DNA from: Gordonia gummivorans
GTDB lineage: Bacteria; Actinomycetota; Actinomycetes; Mycobacteriales; Mycobacteriaceae
Assembly (NCBI RefSeq): GCF_022513585.1
Contig: NZ_JAKWBF010000006.1
Coordinates: 1 to 64,000, forward strand
Direction: 5' to 3'
Length of the DNA stretch: 64,000 bases
The notes beneath the pieces are model-generated. The model was not told the DNA's origin and searched no databases. It saw only the letters and a list, made by a program, of their open reading frames with translations. Positions within the stretch are counted from its first letter, which is position 1, and every line of letters starts with the position of its first letter. The translations under genes and the position numbers were made by a program. Positions 38,645 to 46,332 of the stretch are shown piece by piece.

Positions 38645-38937
38645 CTGGGGAAACACGATAGCGTCGTGCCCGCAAAATCTCTAGGGGAAGAGTTTCTTCC
38701 CCGGGTTTCATAGTCGTCCCCCACGATTTTCTGGGGGAGGACACCAAGGGTCGGGGACGAAGTTTCTTCCCCGACTTTTTGTGGGTGCATGTTCCTGGCG
38801 TCGCCGTCGGCGGAACGCGACGGCCGACAATCGGTGACTGAGATCGGGCCCGTCAGCGTCCGCTTCCGGGACATACCCGGAGGACCACCGTCAGGGGCCC
38901 GATCCTGGCCACCGGCCCAACCTCCAACCCTTCCCGC
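38645..38937 (+). repeat. family A structured repeat, copy 3
   Basis: Full-length copy, from CTGGGGAAACACGATAGCG to CCTCCAACCCTTCCCG. Hairpin 1: GGGGAAGAG-TTTCTTCCCC; hairpin 2: GTCGTCCCCCA...TGGGGGAGGAC; hairpin 3: TCGGGGACGAA-GT-TTCTTCCCCGA followed by CTTTTTGTGG. In hairpin 3 the second pair is C-G where copies 1 and 2 have A-T, a compensatory change. The 3' domain is closed by CGGTG...CACCG and ATCGGGCCC...GGGCCCGAT. The 656-base gap 38619-39274 holds this copy, then ~270 bases with no gene, then the desaturase promoter. Confidence 0.92.
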
Positions 38938-39211
38938 CTCCATGATCGTCGCCGTCGGCGGGTGGGTCCGTGACCCGAGGAGTTCGACGGCGGCCCCTGA
39001 CCAGCACCAACGTGTTCGCTCCCGCCTGCTCGTTGATTAGGCCGAGGCACTAACGGCCAACGCCGTATGTACGAGTCACCACGCAGCACTGATCTACGGC
39101 ACTGATGCATGCTCGCGATGGTCGCCGCCCGCCGCCGCATCTCCCGAGAGTGTGTGACGCCTCACACCGCCGATCTTCTCCCAACGATTCGCTGGACTCA
39201 CTTGTCGCGAA

Positions 39212-39248
39212 CAACCTACGATTGCGTAAGTTACGGAAACGTAGGCGT
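39212..39248. promoter_or_regulatory. two overlapping 22-bp operators before the first desaturase
   Basis: Site 1 (39212-39233): CAACCTACG-ATTG-CGTAAGTTA. Site 2 (39227-39248): TAAGTTACG-GAAA-CGTAGGCGT. Both fit TAACYTACG-N4-CGTARGTTA, the element in front of the reductase gene, with the same 4-base centre. They end 27 bases before the ATG at 39275, where a repressor would block transcription. Confidence 0.75.
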
Positions 39249-39274
39249 AAGTGAACTCGGCGAAGGGACATTCG

Positions 39275-40606
39275 ATGGCGATCACCGACATCCCCGAATA
39301 CGCACACCTGTCCGACTCGGACATCGAAGCGCTCGGCGCGGAACTCGATGCCATTCGGGCCGACATCGAAGCGGATCGGGGTGAGCGCGACGCTCGCTAC
39401 ATTCGCAACACCATCCGCTTCCAGCGCGGCCTCGAGCTCGTTGGCCGTGGGCTGATCTTCGGTTCCACCAAGCGGTCGGCGTGGTGGGCCGGTGCGGCCA
39501 CGCTCGGCGTCGCGAAGATCGTCGAGAACATGGAACTCGGCCACAACGTGATGCACGGCCAGTGGGATTGGATGAACGATCCCGAGGTGCATTCGACGAC
39601 GTGGGAGTGGGACAACACCGACCCGTCGGCGCACTGGAAGCACACCCACAACTACATCCATCACAAGTACACCAACGTGCTCGGTATGGACGACGACGTG
39701 GGTTACGGCCTGCTGCGCGTCACCCGCGACCAGCGGTGGCGACCGTTCTACCTGGGCAATCTCGCCTACAACACGCTGCTCGCACTGGCCTTCGAGTACG
39801 GTGTCGCGGCCCAGCATCTCGAGCTCGGCAAGAAGCGCAAGACCCCCGAGGCCAAGGCGGAGTTCCAGCGTGACCTGCGCGACGTGGGCACCAAGGTCGG
39901 CAAGCAGATGGCCAAGGACTACGTGGTCTACCCGGCGCTCGCGGGACTCGTCGCAGGACGTGGCGACCTACGACGCGGACGCCATGCGTTCCGCAAGGCG
40001 GCCACCGCCAACATCATGGGCAACGTCATCCGCAACGTCTGGACCAACGCCGTGATCTTCTGCGGCCACTTCCCCGACGGCGCGGAGAAGTTCACCAAGC
40101 GCGACATGGACAACGAGACCCGGCCCGAGTGGTACCTGCGGCAGATGCTGGGCAGTGCCAACTTCCACTCCGGGCCCGTGCTGGCCTTCATGTCCGGCAA
40201 CCTCTCGTACCAGATCGAGCACCACATCTACCCGGATCTGCCGAGCAACCGGCTGGCCGAGATTTCGGTGCGGGTGCGCGCGCTCTGCGAGAAGTACGAC
40301 CTGCCTTACACCACCGGGTCGTTCCCGCTGCAGTACGCGAAGTCGTGGCGCACCATCGCCAAGCTGTCGCTGCCGGACAAGTACCTGACGGCGACCGCCG
40401 ACAACGCACCCGAGACCGCGTCGGAGCGCCGCTTCAAGGAGGGTCTGCCCGAGGGCGTCCGCCTGGCCTCGACCGTCGACCCGTCCACCGGCCGACGCAG
40501 CGGTCTGCGGTCGGCGATCGCCGCGCTGGCCCAGGGCCGTCGTGGGCGTCGCACTCGCCGGATCGCCGACGCGGCCGCCGCCGTCGAGCGCCGCGAAGCA
40601 GCCTGA
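39275..40606 (+). CDS. desA3: DesA3-like membrane fatty acyl desaturase, copy 1
   Basis: 443 residues. Membrane di-iron desaturase that introduces a double bond into stearoyl-type acyl-CoA. Three His boxes: H90-NVM-H94 (ELGHNVMHGQWDW), H123-THNYI-HH130 (WKHTHNYIHHKYTNV) and the distal IEHH at about 314-317 (YQIEHHIYPDLPSNR). Spans lie around residues 70-85 and in the middle. The C-terminus has an Arg-rich tail (AQGRRGRRTRRIADAAAAVERRE) absent from copy 2. ATG 39275 chosen because GAAGGGA lies before it and copy 2 starts with the same MAITDI; the GTG at 39251 is the alternative. Controlled by the operators just upstream. Confidence 0.93.
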   Translation: MAITDIPEYAHLSDSDIEALGAELDAIRADIEADRGERDARYIRNTIRFQRGLELVGRGLIFGSTKRSAWWAGAATLGVAKIVENMELGHNVMHGQWDWMNDPEVHSTTWEWDNTDPSAHWKHTHNYIHHKYTNVLGMDDDVGYGLLRVTRDQRWRPFYLGNLAYNTLLALAFEYGVAAQHLELGKKRKTPEAKAEFQRDLRDVGTKVGKQMAKDYVVYPALAGLVAGRGDLRRGRHAFRKAATANIMGNVIRNVWTNAVIFCGHFPDGAEKFTKRDMDNETRPEWYLRQMLGSANFHSGPVLAFMSGNLSYQIEHHIYPDLPSNRLAEISVRVRALCEKYDLPYTTGSFPLQYAKSWRTIAKLSLPDKYLTATADNAPETASERRFKEGLPEGVRLASTVDPSTGRRSGLRSAIAALAQGRRGRRTRRIADAAAAVERREAA

Positions 40607-40630
40607 GTGTCGCCGGACAGATCCCGCAGA

Positions 40631-40660
40631 TTGGGATCGGGTGTGTGACGCGCGCATAAT
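40631..40660 (+). promoter_or_regulatory. possible leaderless promoter of desaturase copy 2
   Basis: TTGGGA (40631-40636), 18 bases, then CATAAT (40655-40660), eight bases before the ATG at 40669. No 22-bp operator is seen here, so copy 2 may escape the control acting on copy 1 or be read from the upstream promoter as well. Confidence 0.4.
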
Positions 40661-40668
40661 GGGTGCCA

Positions 40669-41874
40669 ATGGCGATCACTGACATCAACGAGTACGCGCA
40701 CCTCACCGACGCCGACGTGGAGGCGTTGGGTGCCGAACTCGACGCACTCCGCCGCGAGGTCGAAGCGGATCGGGGTGAGCGCGATGTCCGCTACCTACAC
40801 CGGACGATCCTGGCCCACCGTGCGCTCGAAGTGGTCGGACGCCTGGCCCTGCTGGGCAGTCACAAGCGGTCGCTGTGGCTGCTCGGCACCACGGCGCTGT
40901 CGCTCTCGAAGATCATCGAGAACATGGAGCTCGGCCACAACGTGATGCACGGCCAGTGGGATTGGATGAACGATCCCGAGGTCCACTCCACCACCTACGA
41001 GTGGGACATGGTGTGTGCGGCTCCGCACTGGAAGCACTCGCACAACTTCATCCATCACAAGTACACCAACGTCGTCGGCATGGATCACGACGTCGGCTAC
41101 AAGATCCTGCGCGTCACGCGCGACGAGGAGTGGGAGCCGCGCCGCCTGTTCCAGCCGCTGTTCAACATGATGTTGGCCGCGAGCTTCGAGTGGGGTATCG
41201 CGCTGCACGACCTCGAGCTCAAAGAGGTCATCAAGGGCGACAAGCCCAAAGAGGTCGCGATCCCGCAGATCAAGGTGTTCCTGCAGAAGGCAGCCAAGCA
41301 GGTCGGCAAGGACTACATCCTCTTCCCGCTGCTGTCCGGTCCCAACTTTCGACGCACCCTGTCGGCCAATCTGACCGCCAACCTCGTACGCAACCTGTGG
41401 GCCTACGTGGTCATCTTCTGCGGCCACTTCCCCGACGGCGCAGAGAAGTTCACCGTCGAATCGCTGGAGAACGAGACCCCGGGTCAGTGGTACCTCCGAC
41501 AGATGCTGGGCACCGCGAATTTCAAGGCCGGCCCCGCGATGGCGTTCTTCAGCGGCAACCTCTGTTACCAGATCGAGCACCACCTCTACCCCGACCTGCC
41601 GAGCAACCGGTACGCCGAGATCGCCGAGCGCATCAAGGATCTGTGCGACAAGTACGACCTGCCCTACACCACCGGATCACTGATGGTGCAGTACCTGCAG
41701 ACGCTGCGCACCATCAACAAACTCGCCCTGCCCGACCGCTTCCTCATCGCCACCTCCGACGACGCCCCCGAGACCGCCTCGGAACGACGCTTCGCCGGCA
41801 TGCCCAACGCCGGCGGACTCAAGACCGCGATCGCCGAGCTGCGCGCCCGACGCCGAAATCGCAAGCGCCGCTAG
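40669..41874 (+). CDS. DesA3-like membrane fatty acyl desaturase, copy 2
   Basis: 401 residues, a clear tandem paralogue of copy 1 with the same start (MAITDINEYAHLTDADVEALGAELDALRREVEADRGERD). His boxes: ELGHNVMHGQWDWMNDPEVHSTTYEW, WKHSHNFIHHKYTNV and YQIEHHLYPDLPSNR. The sequence between boxes 2 and 3 differs most (EWGIALHDLELKEVIKGDKPKEVAIPQIKVFLQKAAKQVGKDYILFPLL), so substrate or partner preference may differ. The long C-terminal Arg-rich tail of copy 1 is shortened. 62 bases separate the copies. Confidence 0.93.
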   Translation: MAITDINEYAHLTDADVEALGAELDALRREVEADRGERDVRYLHRTILAHRALEVVGRLALLGSHKRSLWLLGTTALSLSKIIENMELGHNVMHGQWDWMNDPEVHSTTYEWDMVCAAPHWKHSHNFIHHKYTNVVGMDHDVGYKILRVTRDEEWEPRRLFQPLFNMMLAASFEWGIALHDLELKEVIKGDKPKEVAIPQIKVFLQKAAKQVGKDYILFPLLSGPNFRRTLSANLTANLVRNLWAYVVIFCGHFPDGAEKFTVESLENETPGQWYLRQMLGTANFKAGPAMAFFSGNLCYQIEHHLYPDLPSNRYAEIAERIKDLCDKYDLPYTTGSLMVQYLQTLRTINKLALPDRFLIATSDDAPETASERRFAGMPNAGGLKTAIAELRARRRNRKRR

Positions 41875-41895
41875 GGCGAACCGCCACTCCCTGCT

Positions 41896-41958
41896 GGTTG
41901 AGTAGCGTCGCGCCAGCTTGCGCCCTTCGATACGCTCGCAAGCTCGCTACTCAGGAAC
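41896..41958. terminator. long hairpin repeat between convergent genes
   Basis: GGTTGAGTAGCG pairs with CGCTACTC...AACC (three-base bulge), and inside it AGCTTGCG pairs with CGCAAGCT. This kind of GGTTGAGTAGC...GATACGCTCGC sequence is a common intergenic repeat of Gordonia-like genomes. It lies between desaturase copy 2 and the gene on the opposite strand, so it can terminate both. Confidence 0.7.
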
Positions 41959-42008
41959 CGCCCGACGCGTATCGAAATCCGGCGAGATCACCATGTCCGA
42001 AACAACAT

Positions 42009-42419
42009 TCACGCGCTGAACCGCGACCCCCGCACCGCGACGCTCGCCGCATGACGGATACAGCCCGCCGCCACCACGATCGATGCCAGCGCCACCAGCG
42101 CGAGTTCCGCTGTGATCCAACGTAGTTCGGGGATCTCCGTCGGCTGCAGACTGCCGAGCACGATGTAGAGGGCACCCGCCGTCGCGGTGGCTCCGACAAC
42201 CAACGCGGGCAGAGCTGCCCGCCATTCCAGCCGATGCTTCTCCTCGATCAGTTCGGCGCGCCAATCGGTCCCGGACGACGCACCGTCGTTGACGAGCGCA
42301 CTGAGCAGGAAGTATTGCGGATCCCGACGGGGCGCGCCTGCTCGTCGCACAGACATCGACCACCCGGCGAGCGCCAGGAGCGCGATGGTGACGATGACGA
42401 GCAGGGCCATACCCACCAC
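42009..42419 (-). CDS. small membrane protein after qcrB
   Basis: 136 residues with three hydrophobic stretches: MALLVIVTIALLALAGWSM (about 4-22), AALPALVVGATATAGALYIVL (about 68-88) and WITAELALVALASIVVAAGCI (about 101-121). A charged loop (RDPQYFLLSALVNDGASSGTDWRAELIEEKHRLEW) separates spans 1 and 2. No family recognised. It begins directly after the qcrB stop (TGA GTG GTG), so it is translated with it and may be a partner or assembly factor of that cytochrome b. Start GTG 42419; the ATG at 42410 is also possible. Confidence 0.65.
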   Translation of the reverse strand: MVGMALLVIVTIALLALAGWSMSVRRAGAPRRDPQYFLLSALVNDGASSGTDWRAELIEEKHRLEWRAALPALVVGATATAGALYIVLGSLQPTEIPELRWITAELALVALASIVVAAGCIRHAASVAVRGSRFSA

Positions 42420-44045
42420 TCAACTCGTGTCTGAGCTGCTGTTCAACCCCCGCAGCGCCGCCAACTCGGACGCATGTTCGGCGTGATCATTCGCGACGTT
42501 GCGTCGCTGCTGGTCCGGCGGGTCCGCGGTGAGTATCGAGCCCGTACCGGGTGCACCGGCGGAGCCGAGTTTGTTCATGCGCTTGGGCAGGGCCACGCCC
42601 TGGTAGGGGAGTGGGATCGGGTGACCATGATCCCCAGAAGGATCGTGACGGACCGGGCCGAGGGGCTGGTGCACCTCGATGTACTCACCCTGCGGCAGGC
42701 GTCTGATGAGGCCGGTCTCGATGCCGTGCGCGAGAACCGCGCGGTCGCTGCGCTGCAGCGCCAACGCCCAGCGGTAGGCGATGAAGTACGCCAGCGGCGG
42801 CACCACGATCAGGCCGATACGACCCATCCACGTCGTCGCGTTCAGCGAGATGTGGAACTTCAGCGCGATGATGTCGTTCATGCACGACAGCGTCAGGATG
42901 ATGTAGAACGACACCGCCATCGCACCGATTCCGGTGCGCACCGGGACGTCACGCGGACGCTGCAAAAGGTTGTGGTGCGCGCGGTCGCCGGAGAGCCGCT
43001 TCTCGATCCATGGGTAAATCATCATCGAGATGAACACCGCGCCGATCACCAGCACGCCCCAATTCGACGCGGGCACAGTGTATTTGCCGAGATACAACTC
43101 CCACGCAGGCATCAGTCGGAGTAGTCCGTCGGTCCACATCATGTAGATGTCGGGCTGCGATCCGGCCGACACGTGCGCCGGGTTGTACGGTCCGAGCACC
43201 CACACCGGGTTGATCTGGAAGATGCCCGCCATCAGCGCCAGCACACCGGTCACCATGGCGAACATCGCGCCGCCCTTGGCCGCGAAGACCGGCATGATGC
43301 GCACGCCGACAACGTTCTTCTCGGTACGGCCGGGGCCGGGGAACTGGGTGTGCTTCTGGTACCAGACCAGCGCGAGGTGCGCGCCGATCAGCGCCAGGAT
43401 GATGCCCGGAAGCAGCAGCACGTGGAGGACGTAGATGCGCGGGATGATGATCTCGCCAGGGAAGTCACCACCGAACAGCGCCCAGTGAATCCAGGTGCCG
43501 ACGACCGGCAACCCGAGAGCACCTGCGGTGAGCGCGCGAAGGCCGGTGCCCGAGAGCAGGTCGTCGGGGAGCGAGTAGCCGAAGAAGCCCTCGAAGAGTG
43601 CGAGGATCAGCAGGAAGCAGCCGATGATCCAGTTGGCCTCACGCGGACGCCGGAAGGCGCCGGTGAAGAAGATGCGCAGCATGTGGATGATGATCGACGC
43701 GGCGAACAGCAGCGCGGCCCAGTGGTGGATCTGCCGGACGAACAGGCCGCCGCGCACCTCGAAGGAGATGTTCAGGGTGGTCTCGTAGGCCTTGGTCATC
43801 ATCACGCCGTTGAGCGGTTGATAGGAGCCGTCGTAGATGACCTCGCTCATCGACGGGTCGAAGAACAGGGTCAGGTAGACGCCGGAGATCAGCAGGATGA
43901 TGAAGCTGTAGAGCGCGACCTCACCCAGCAGGAAGGACCAGTGCGTCGGGAAGACCTTGTTGACCTGCCGACGCATGCCGGCGGCGAGGTGATACCGCGA
44001 ATCCGCCTCGTCCAGTTGACTTTTCGCACGATCAGATATCGCCAT
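42420..44045 (-). CDS. qcrB: cytochrome bc1 cytochrome b subunit, stand-alone paralogue
   Basis: 541 residues. Membrane quinol-oxidising subunit: spans start at [25 protein letters not shown]; haem ligands are expected in [21 protein letters not shown] and in [53 protein letters not shown]. The actinobacterial C-terminal extension ([27 protein letters not shown]) is present. Normally qcrB follows ctaE-qcrC-qcrA; here none of these is adjacent, so this is an orphan second copy. It may serve under special conditions or replace QcrB in the supercomplex. Upstream is a long hairpin and the structured RNA region. Confidence 0.92.
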   Translation of the reverse strand: MAISDRAKSQLDEADSRYHLAAGMRRQVNKVFPTHWSFLLGEVALYSFIILLISGVYLTLFFDPSMSEVIYDGSYQPLNGVMMTKAYETTLNISFEVRGGLFVRQIHHWAALLFAASIIIHMLRIFFTGAFRRPREANWIIGCFLLILALFEGFFGYSLPDDLLSGTGLRALTAGALGLPVVGTWIHWALFGGDFPGEIIIPRIYVLHVLLLPGIILALIGAHLALVWYQKHTQFPGPGRTEKNVVGVRIMPVFAAKGGAMFAMVTGVLALMAGIFQINPVWVLGPYNPAHVSAGSQPDIYMMWTDGLLRLMPAWELYLGKYTVPASNWGVLVIGAVFISMMIYPWIEKRLSGDRAHHNLLQRPRDVPVRTGIGAMAVSFYIILTLSCMNDIIALKFHISLNATTWMGRIGLIVVPPLAYFIAYRWALALQRSDRAVLAHGIETGLIRRLPQGEYIEVHQPLGPVRHDPSGDHGHPIPLPYQGVALPKRMNKLGSAGAPGTGSILTADPPDQQRRNVANDHAEHASELAALRGLNSSSDTS

Positions 44046-44144
44046 GTGGCCTCATCTCCGAGGTTGCCCGGCGTCTATTACTACAACCGATAGTAGGCCC
44101 TTTGGCCCTGGATGGGAACCCCCCGATGGTGTAGCGCCCGCGGA

Positions 44145-44210
44145 GGGCGCACACAGATCTCCCATTTACACAGGAGATCTTCGGTGTAGATGGGAGTTTC
44201 GTGTGTGCCC
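44145..44210. repeat. long two-part hairpin upstream of qcrB
   Basis: Outer stem GGGCGCACAC (44145-44154) with GTGTGTGCCC (44201-44210), one G-U; inner stem CTCCCATTTACAC (44159-44171) with GTGTAGATGGGAG (44184-44196), one G-U; loop AGGAGATCTTCG. On the minus strand it would lie in the qcrB leader, ~100 bases before the start. On the plus strand it precedes the promoter of the structured RNA. Confidence 0.75.
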
Positions 44211-44232
44211 AAATTTTGGACCGATAAACCTC

Positions 44233-44261
44233 TTGCCCTGTGCATGAATGCCGCCTACTCT
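44233..44261 (+). promoter_or_regulatory. sigma-A-like promoter before the structured RNA
   Basis: TTGCCC (44233-44238), exactly 17 bases, TACTCT (44256-44261, matching TAnnnT). The predicted transcription start near 44268 falls just before the first perfect stem of the structured region, and no coding frame follows. Confidence 0.5.
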
Positions 44262-44267
44262 GTCATC

Positions 44268-45140
44268 TCGTGCCTTTCGCCGACCACTCGTCGAGCTCGA
44301 GGCGAAAGTTGTTTGACAAGTGAATCTTTGAGCGGCATGGCGCATAAGCCGGGGTGACCCGGTGAAAGGCGGGTGACATCCGTCGCCGGGGAAGCCCGGT
44401 ACCCCATGCACTCCGAGCCGGAACCTTCACCCCAGGGTGGAGGCAACGTCGAAGCGATCTGATGGCGCAAGCCGGGAGAGCCAATCGGTGACCCAACACC
44501 TGCCGGGTGTTGTTCAGTAGCGACGAATGTTGCGGCGAGGGAAGGAATATCAGTCCGAGATGGTCAGTCGAGGGCGTATTCCATGATCGCGGACACGGGG
44601 CGTGGCGGCCTCGAAGAGGCAGGAGAGATCGAGTAGGACCGACATCCGAAAGGTCGAGGGTGTGCGGCATTCTGATCCCAAAAGGATTGGAACCGCGCGG
44701 AAGAGCACATCCTCAGTTGTTCGACAACTAGCTCAAATGGCAGAGCAGTCGATTTCAGATCGGCAGGTTGCTGGTTCGAGTCCAGCGTGGTCTCATCCCA
44801 CAAAGCGAAAGCCTCTTCCCGACGACAACGCGACAGTGTCCTAATCCCCGACCTCCCAGGAGGAATCGGGGCGCACGCCGAACCCGCAAGGTTCGACGCG
44901 CGTTCACGCGCCGGTAGCGGTAGCGGAGAGACCGGCCAGTCTCTCTTCGACGCGAAAGCGGTGGAGAAGCGGTCGTCGTAACGCGTGGTGCCACGTCACG
45001 GCACTGGACATGGTGGATACCGTCGAGAGGCGGTGGACACGCCGCAAACCCTGGCAGGGAATACGGCGCGCAAAAGGCCACCGGCAGTGGGGAAGTAGTC
45101 TCATTCCCCGCACCACAAACGTTGATCCACCACTGCCCGA
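44268..45140 (+). ncRNA. large ornate structured RNA candidate (~870 nt, GOLLD/ROOL-like) with embedded tRNA
   Basis: No convincing coding frame over ~1.2 kb, but many perfect stems on one strand: CTTTCGCC/GGCGAAAG (44274-44308), CAACACC/GGTGTTG (44493-44511), GCCTC/GAGGC, GTTGT-TCG-ACAAC, CCCCGA..CTCC/GGAG..TCGGGG (44845-44873), CGAACC-CGCAA-GGTTCG (44879-44895), GCGCG-TTCA-CGCGC, GAGAGAC-CGGCCA-GTCTCTC (about 44926-44945), GGGGAA/TTCCCC and a closing GGCAGTGG/CCACTGCC ending at about 45138. A tRNA-like sequence sits inside at 44722. Size, stem density and an internal tRNA recall GOLLD RNAs, which occur in some actinobacteria and phages; class assignment is inference, since I cannot run a covariance search. 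Confidence 0.6.
44722..44794 (+). tRNA. tRNA-like sequence with anticodon UCA (reads UGA)
   Basis: D arm TAGCTC-AAATGGCA-GAGCA, anticodon stem GTCGA/TCGGC (one G-U), loop TTTCAGA with anticodon TCA at 44755-44757, five-base variable loop, and T arm GCTGG-TTCGAGT-CCAGC all fit the consensus. The acceptor stem (CGACAAC with GTGGTCT) pairs at only five of seven positions (mismatches 1-72 and 5-68), and no CCA is encoded. The short variable loop rules out a normal tRNA-Sec. Either a UGA suppressor-type tRNA or a tRNA-like domain of the surrounding RNA. Confidence 0.65.
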
Positions 45141-45152
45141 TTCGAGCCGCTT

Positions 45153-45255
45153 CCGCTCCCTGAGGTGCGAGGAGCGCAAGCGACGAGCCTCGAAGGGCTG
45201 GTGACACGACGATTTTCACTCGCCATGGGCTTCGAGGCTCGCGTCTCAGCCGGCG
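45153..45255 (+). repeat. family C dispersed repeat, copy 5 with inverted partner
   Basis: CCGCTCCCTGAGGTGCGAGG then AGCGCAAGCGACGAGCCTCG and AAGGGCTGGTGA at 45153-45204, followed by an inverted partial unit GGCTTCGAGGCTCGCGTCTC at 45228-45247. Lies between the structured RNA and the HNH gene's 3' end. Confidence 0.8.
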
Positions 45256-45264
45256 AAGGCCGAC

Positions 45265-46332
45265 CTACAACGCCGGCCACACGATGTCGACGCGCGAGAG
45301 CGGGTCGACCCGTTTCGTCGCTCGCCAGATCGGCGTCGTATCCGGTTGTGTGGCATAGAGTCCGTGGGCCGCGGCCACGACGCGGTCGAACTGCGACGGC
45401 CAGTTGATCGATTCTGCCAACGCGTCGAGCCGGTCCCGGCCCCGTCCCAGCGCACGTCTGATGTGGGCAGGGTCGGGCAGCAGGTCGGATTTGTTGGTGT
45501 TGCACAACGAGCACGCCAGCACGAGGTTGCTCAATCCGTCGAGCCCGACGCGCGACCACGGCAGTACATGATCGACGTGCTGCCCGCTCGTCAAATGTGA
45601 TGCGCAGTAGAAACATTCGCGTCCGAATGCGTCGCCCAGCACGAACCCGGGTTTCTGCAGGGCGACGCGGTCGGCGCCGAACAGGTGGTGGGCGAGGTCG
45701 GGTTCGTCGTCGAACAATGCGCGATTCATCCGCCGCACATCGTCGACCCAAGCCAACTGGAACGCCGGCTTCACCAGCGGAGCCAGTCGCGCCAGTGTGA
45801 AACATACGCCCGGAAGGAGCTCGATTGCGTTGTCGTGCTGGTCAATCAGACGCAGCGAATCGGTTCCCAACCACGCGTCGTCGTAGAGGAAGCGCTCATG
45901 CGTCGACCCCACTCGCTGCAGCAGATGAAGCGGATAGCGCACCAGATTGCGCTTGACGACCAGCTTCTCGGTCTCGTAAACCCTGGGTGCGCGGATGGCC
46001 GCGGTCTCGATTGGCGTCTCACGAAGATTCGACGACGCGACCGCCGCGCGCAAGCGTGAAACCGCCGCGAAAACCACACCCCGACCGTCATTGGACTGGC
46101 GCAGGACCTCGCCGTCGAGCGGTCGGAGTTGCCGCCAGTACAGGTCCATCACGCGATGGGCGAGGTCGTCGAGGTCGATCGACACGGCGGCCTCAGGATC
46201 GTCGGGCACCGATTCGACGGCGAGATCGAGCAGCGCGACCATGACGGCCAGCTTGTACGTCGCCGTGCGCTGCCCACCTTCGAGGACAGCGACCAGTCGT
46301 TGCCCCAGGGTCAGCGGATCGGTCGTCGCCAC
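45265..46332 (-). CDS. HNH endonuclease domain protein
   Basis: 355 residues. The N-terminal two-thirds is helical and unknown (TYKLAVMVALLDLAVESVPDDPEAAVSIDLDDLAHRVMDLYWRQLRPL is typical of a family of HNH proteins with an N-terminal four-helix region). From about residue 235: ECFYCASHLTSGQHVDHVLPWSRVGLDGLSNLVLACSLCNTNKSD carries the zinc Cys pairs and the H-N-H residues. Likely a DNA-cleaving enzyme, possibly restriction or defence-related. GTG start. Its 3' end faces the structured RNA region 125 bases away; whether they are related is unknown. Confidence 0.85.
   Translation of the reverse strand: MATTDPLTLGQRLVAVLEGGQRTATYKLAVMVALLDLAVESVPDDPEAAVSIDLDDLAHRVMDLYWRQLRPLDGEVLRQSNDGRGVVFAAVSRLRAAVASSNLRETPIETAAIRAPRVYETEKLVVKRNLVRYPLHLLQRVGSTHERFLYDDAWLGTDSLRLIDQHDNAIELLPGVCFTLARLAPLVKPAFQLAWVDDVRRMNRALFDDEPDLAHHLFGADRVALQKPGFVLGDAFGRECFYCASHLTSGQHVDHVLPWSRVGLDGLSNLVLACSLCNTNKSDLLPDPAHIRRALGRGRDRLDALAESINWPSQFDRVVAAAHGLYATQPDTTPIWRATKRVDPLSRVDIVWPAL

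Noticed and set aside
44722..44794. Selenocysteine tRNA
   Set aside because: Anticodon UCA fits, but the variable loop has only five bases and the acceptor stem is not extended; no selA, selB or selD gene is in the window.
44268..45140. Group I or group II intron, or RNase P/tmRNA, as explanation of the structured region
   Set aside because: No group I core elements, no domain V hairpin with AGC triad, no RNase P conserved regions and no tmRNA tag frame were seen; the tRNA part is a whole tRNA, not a split one.
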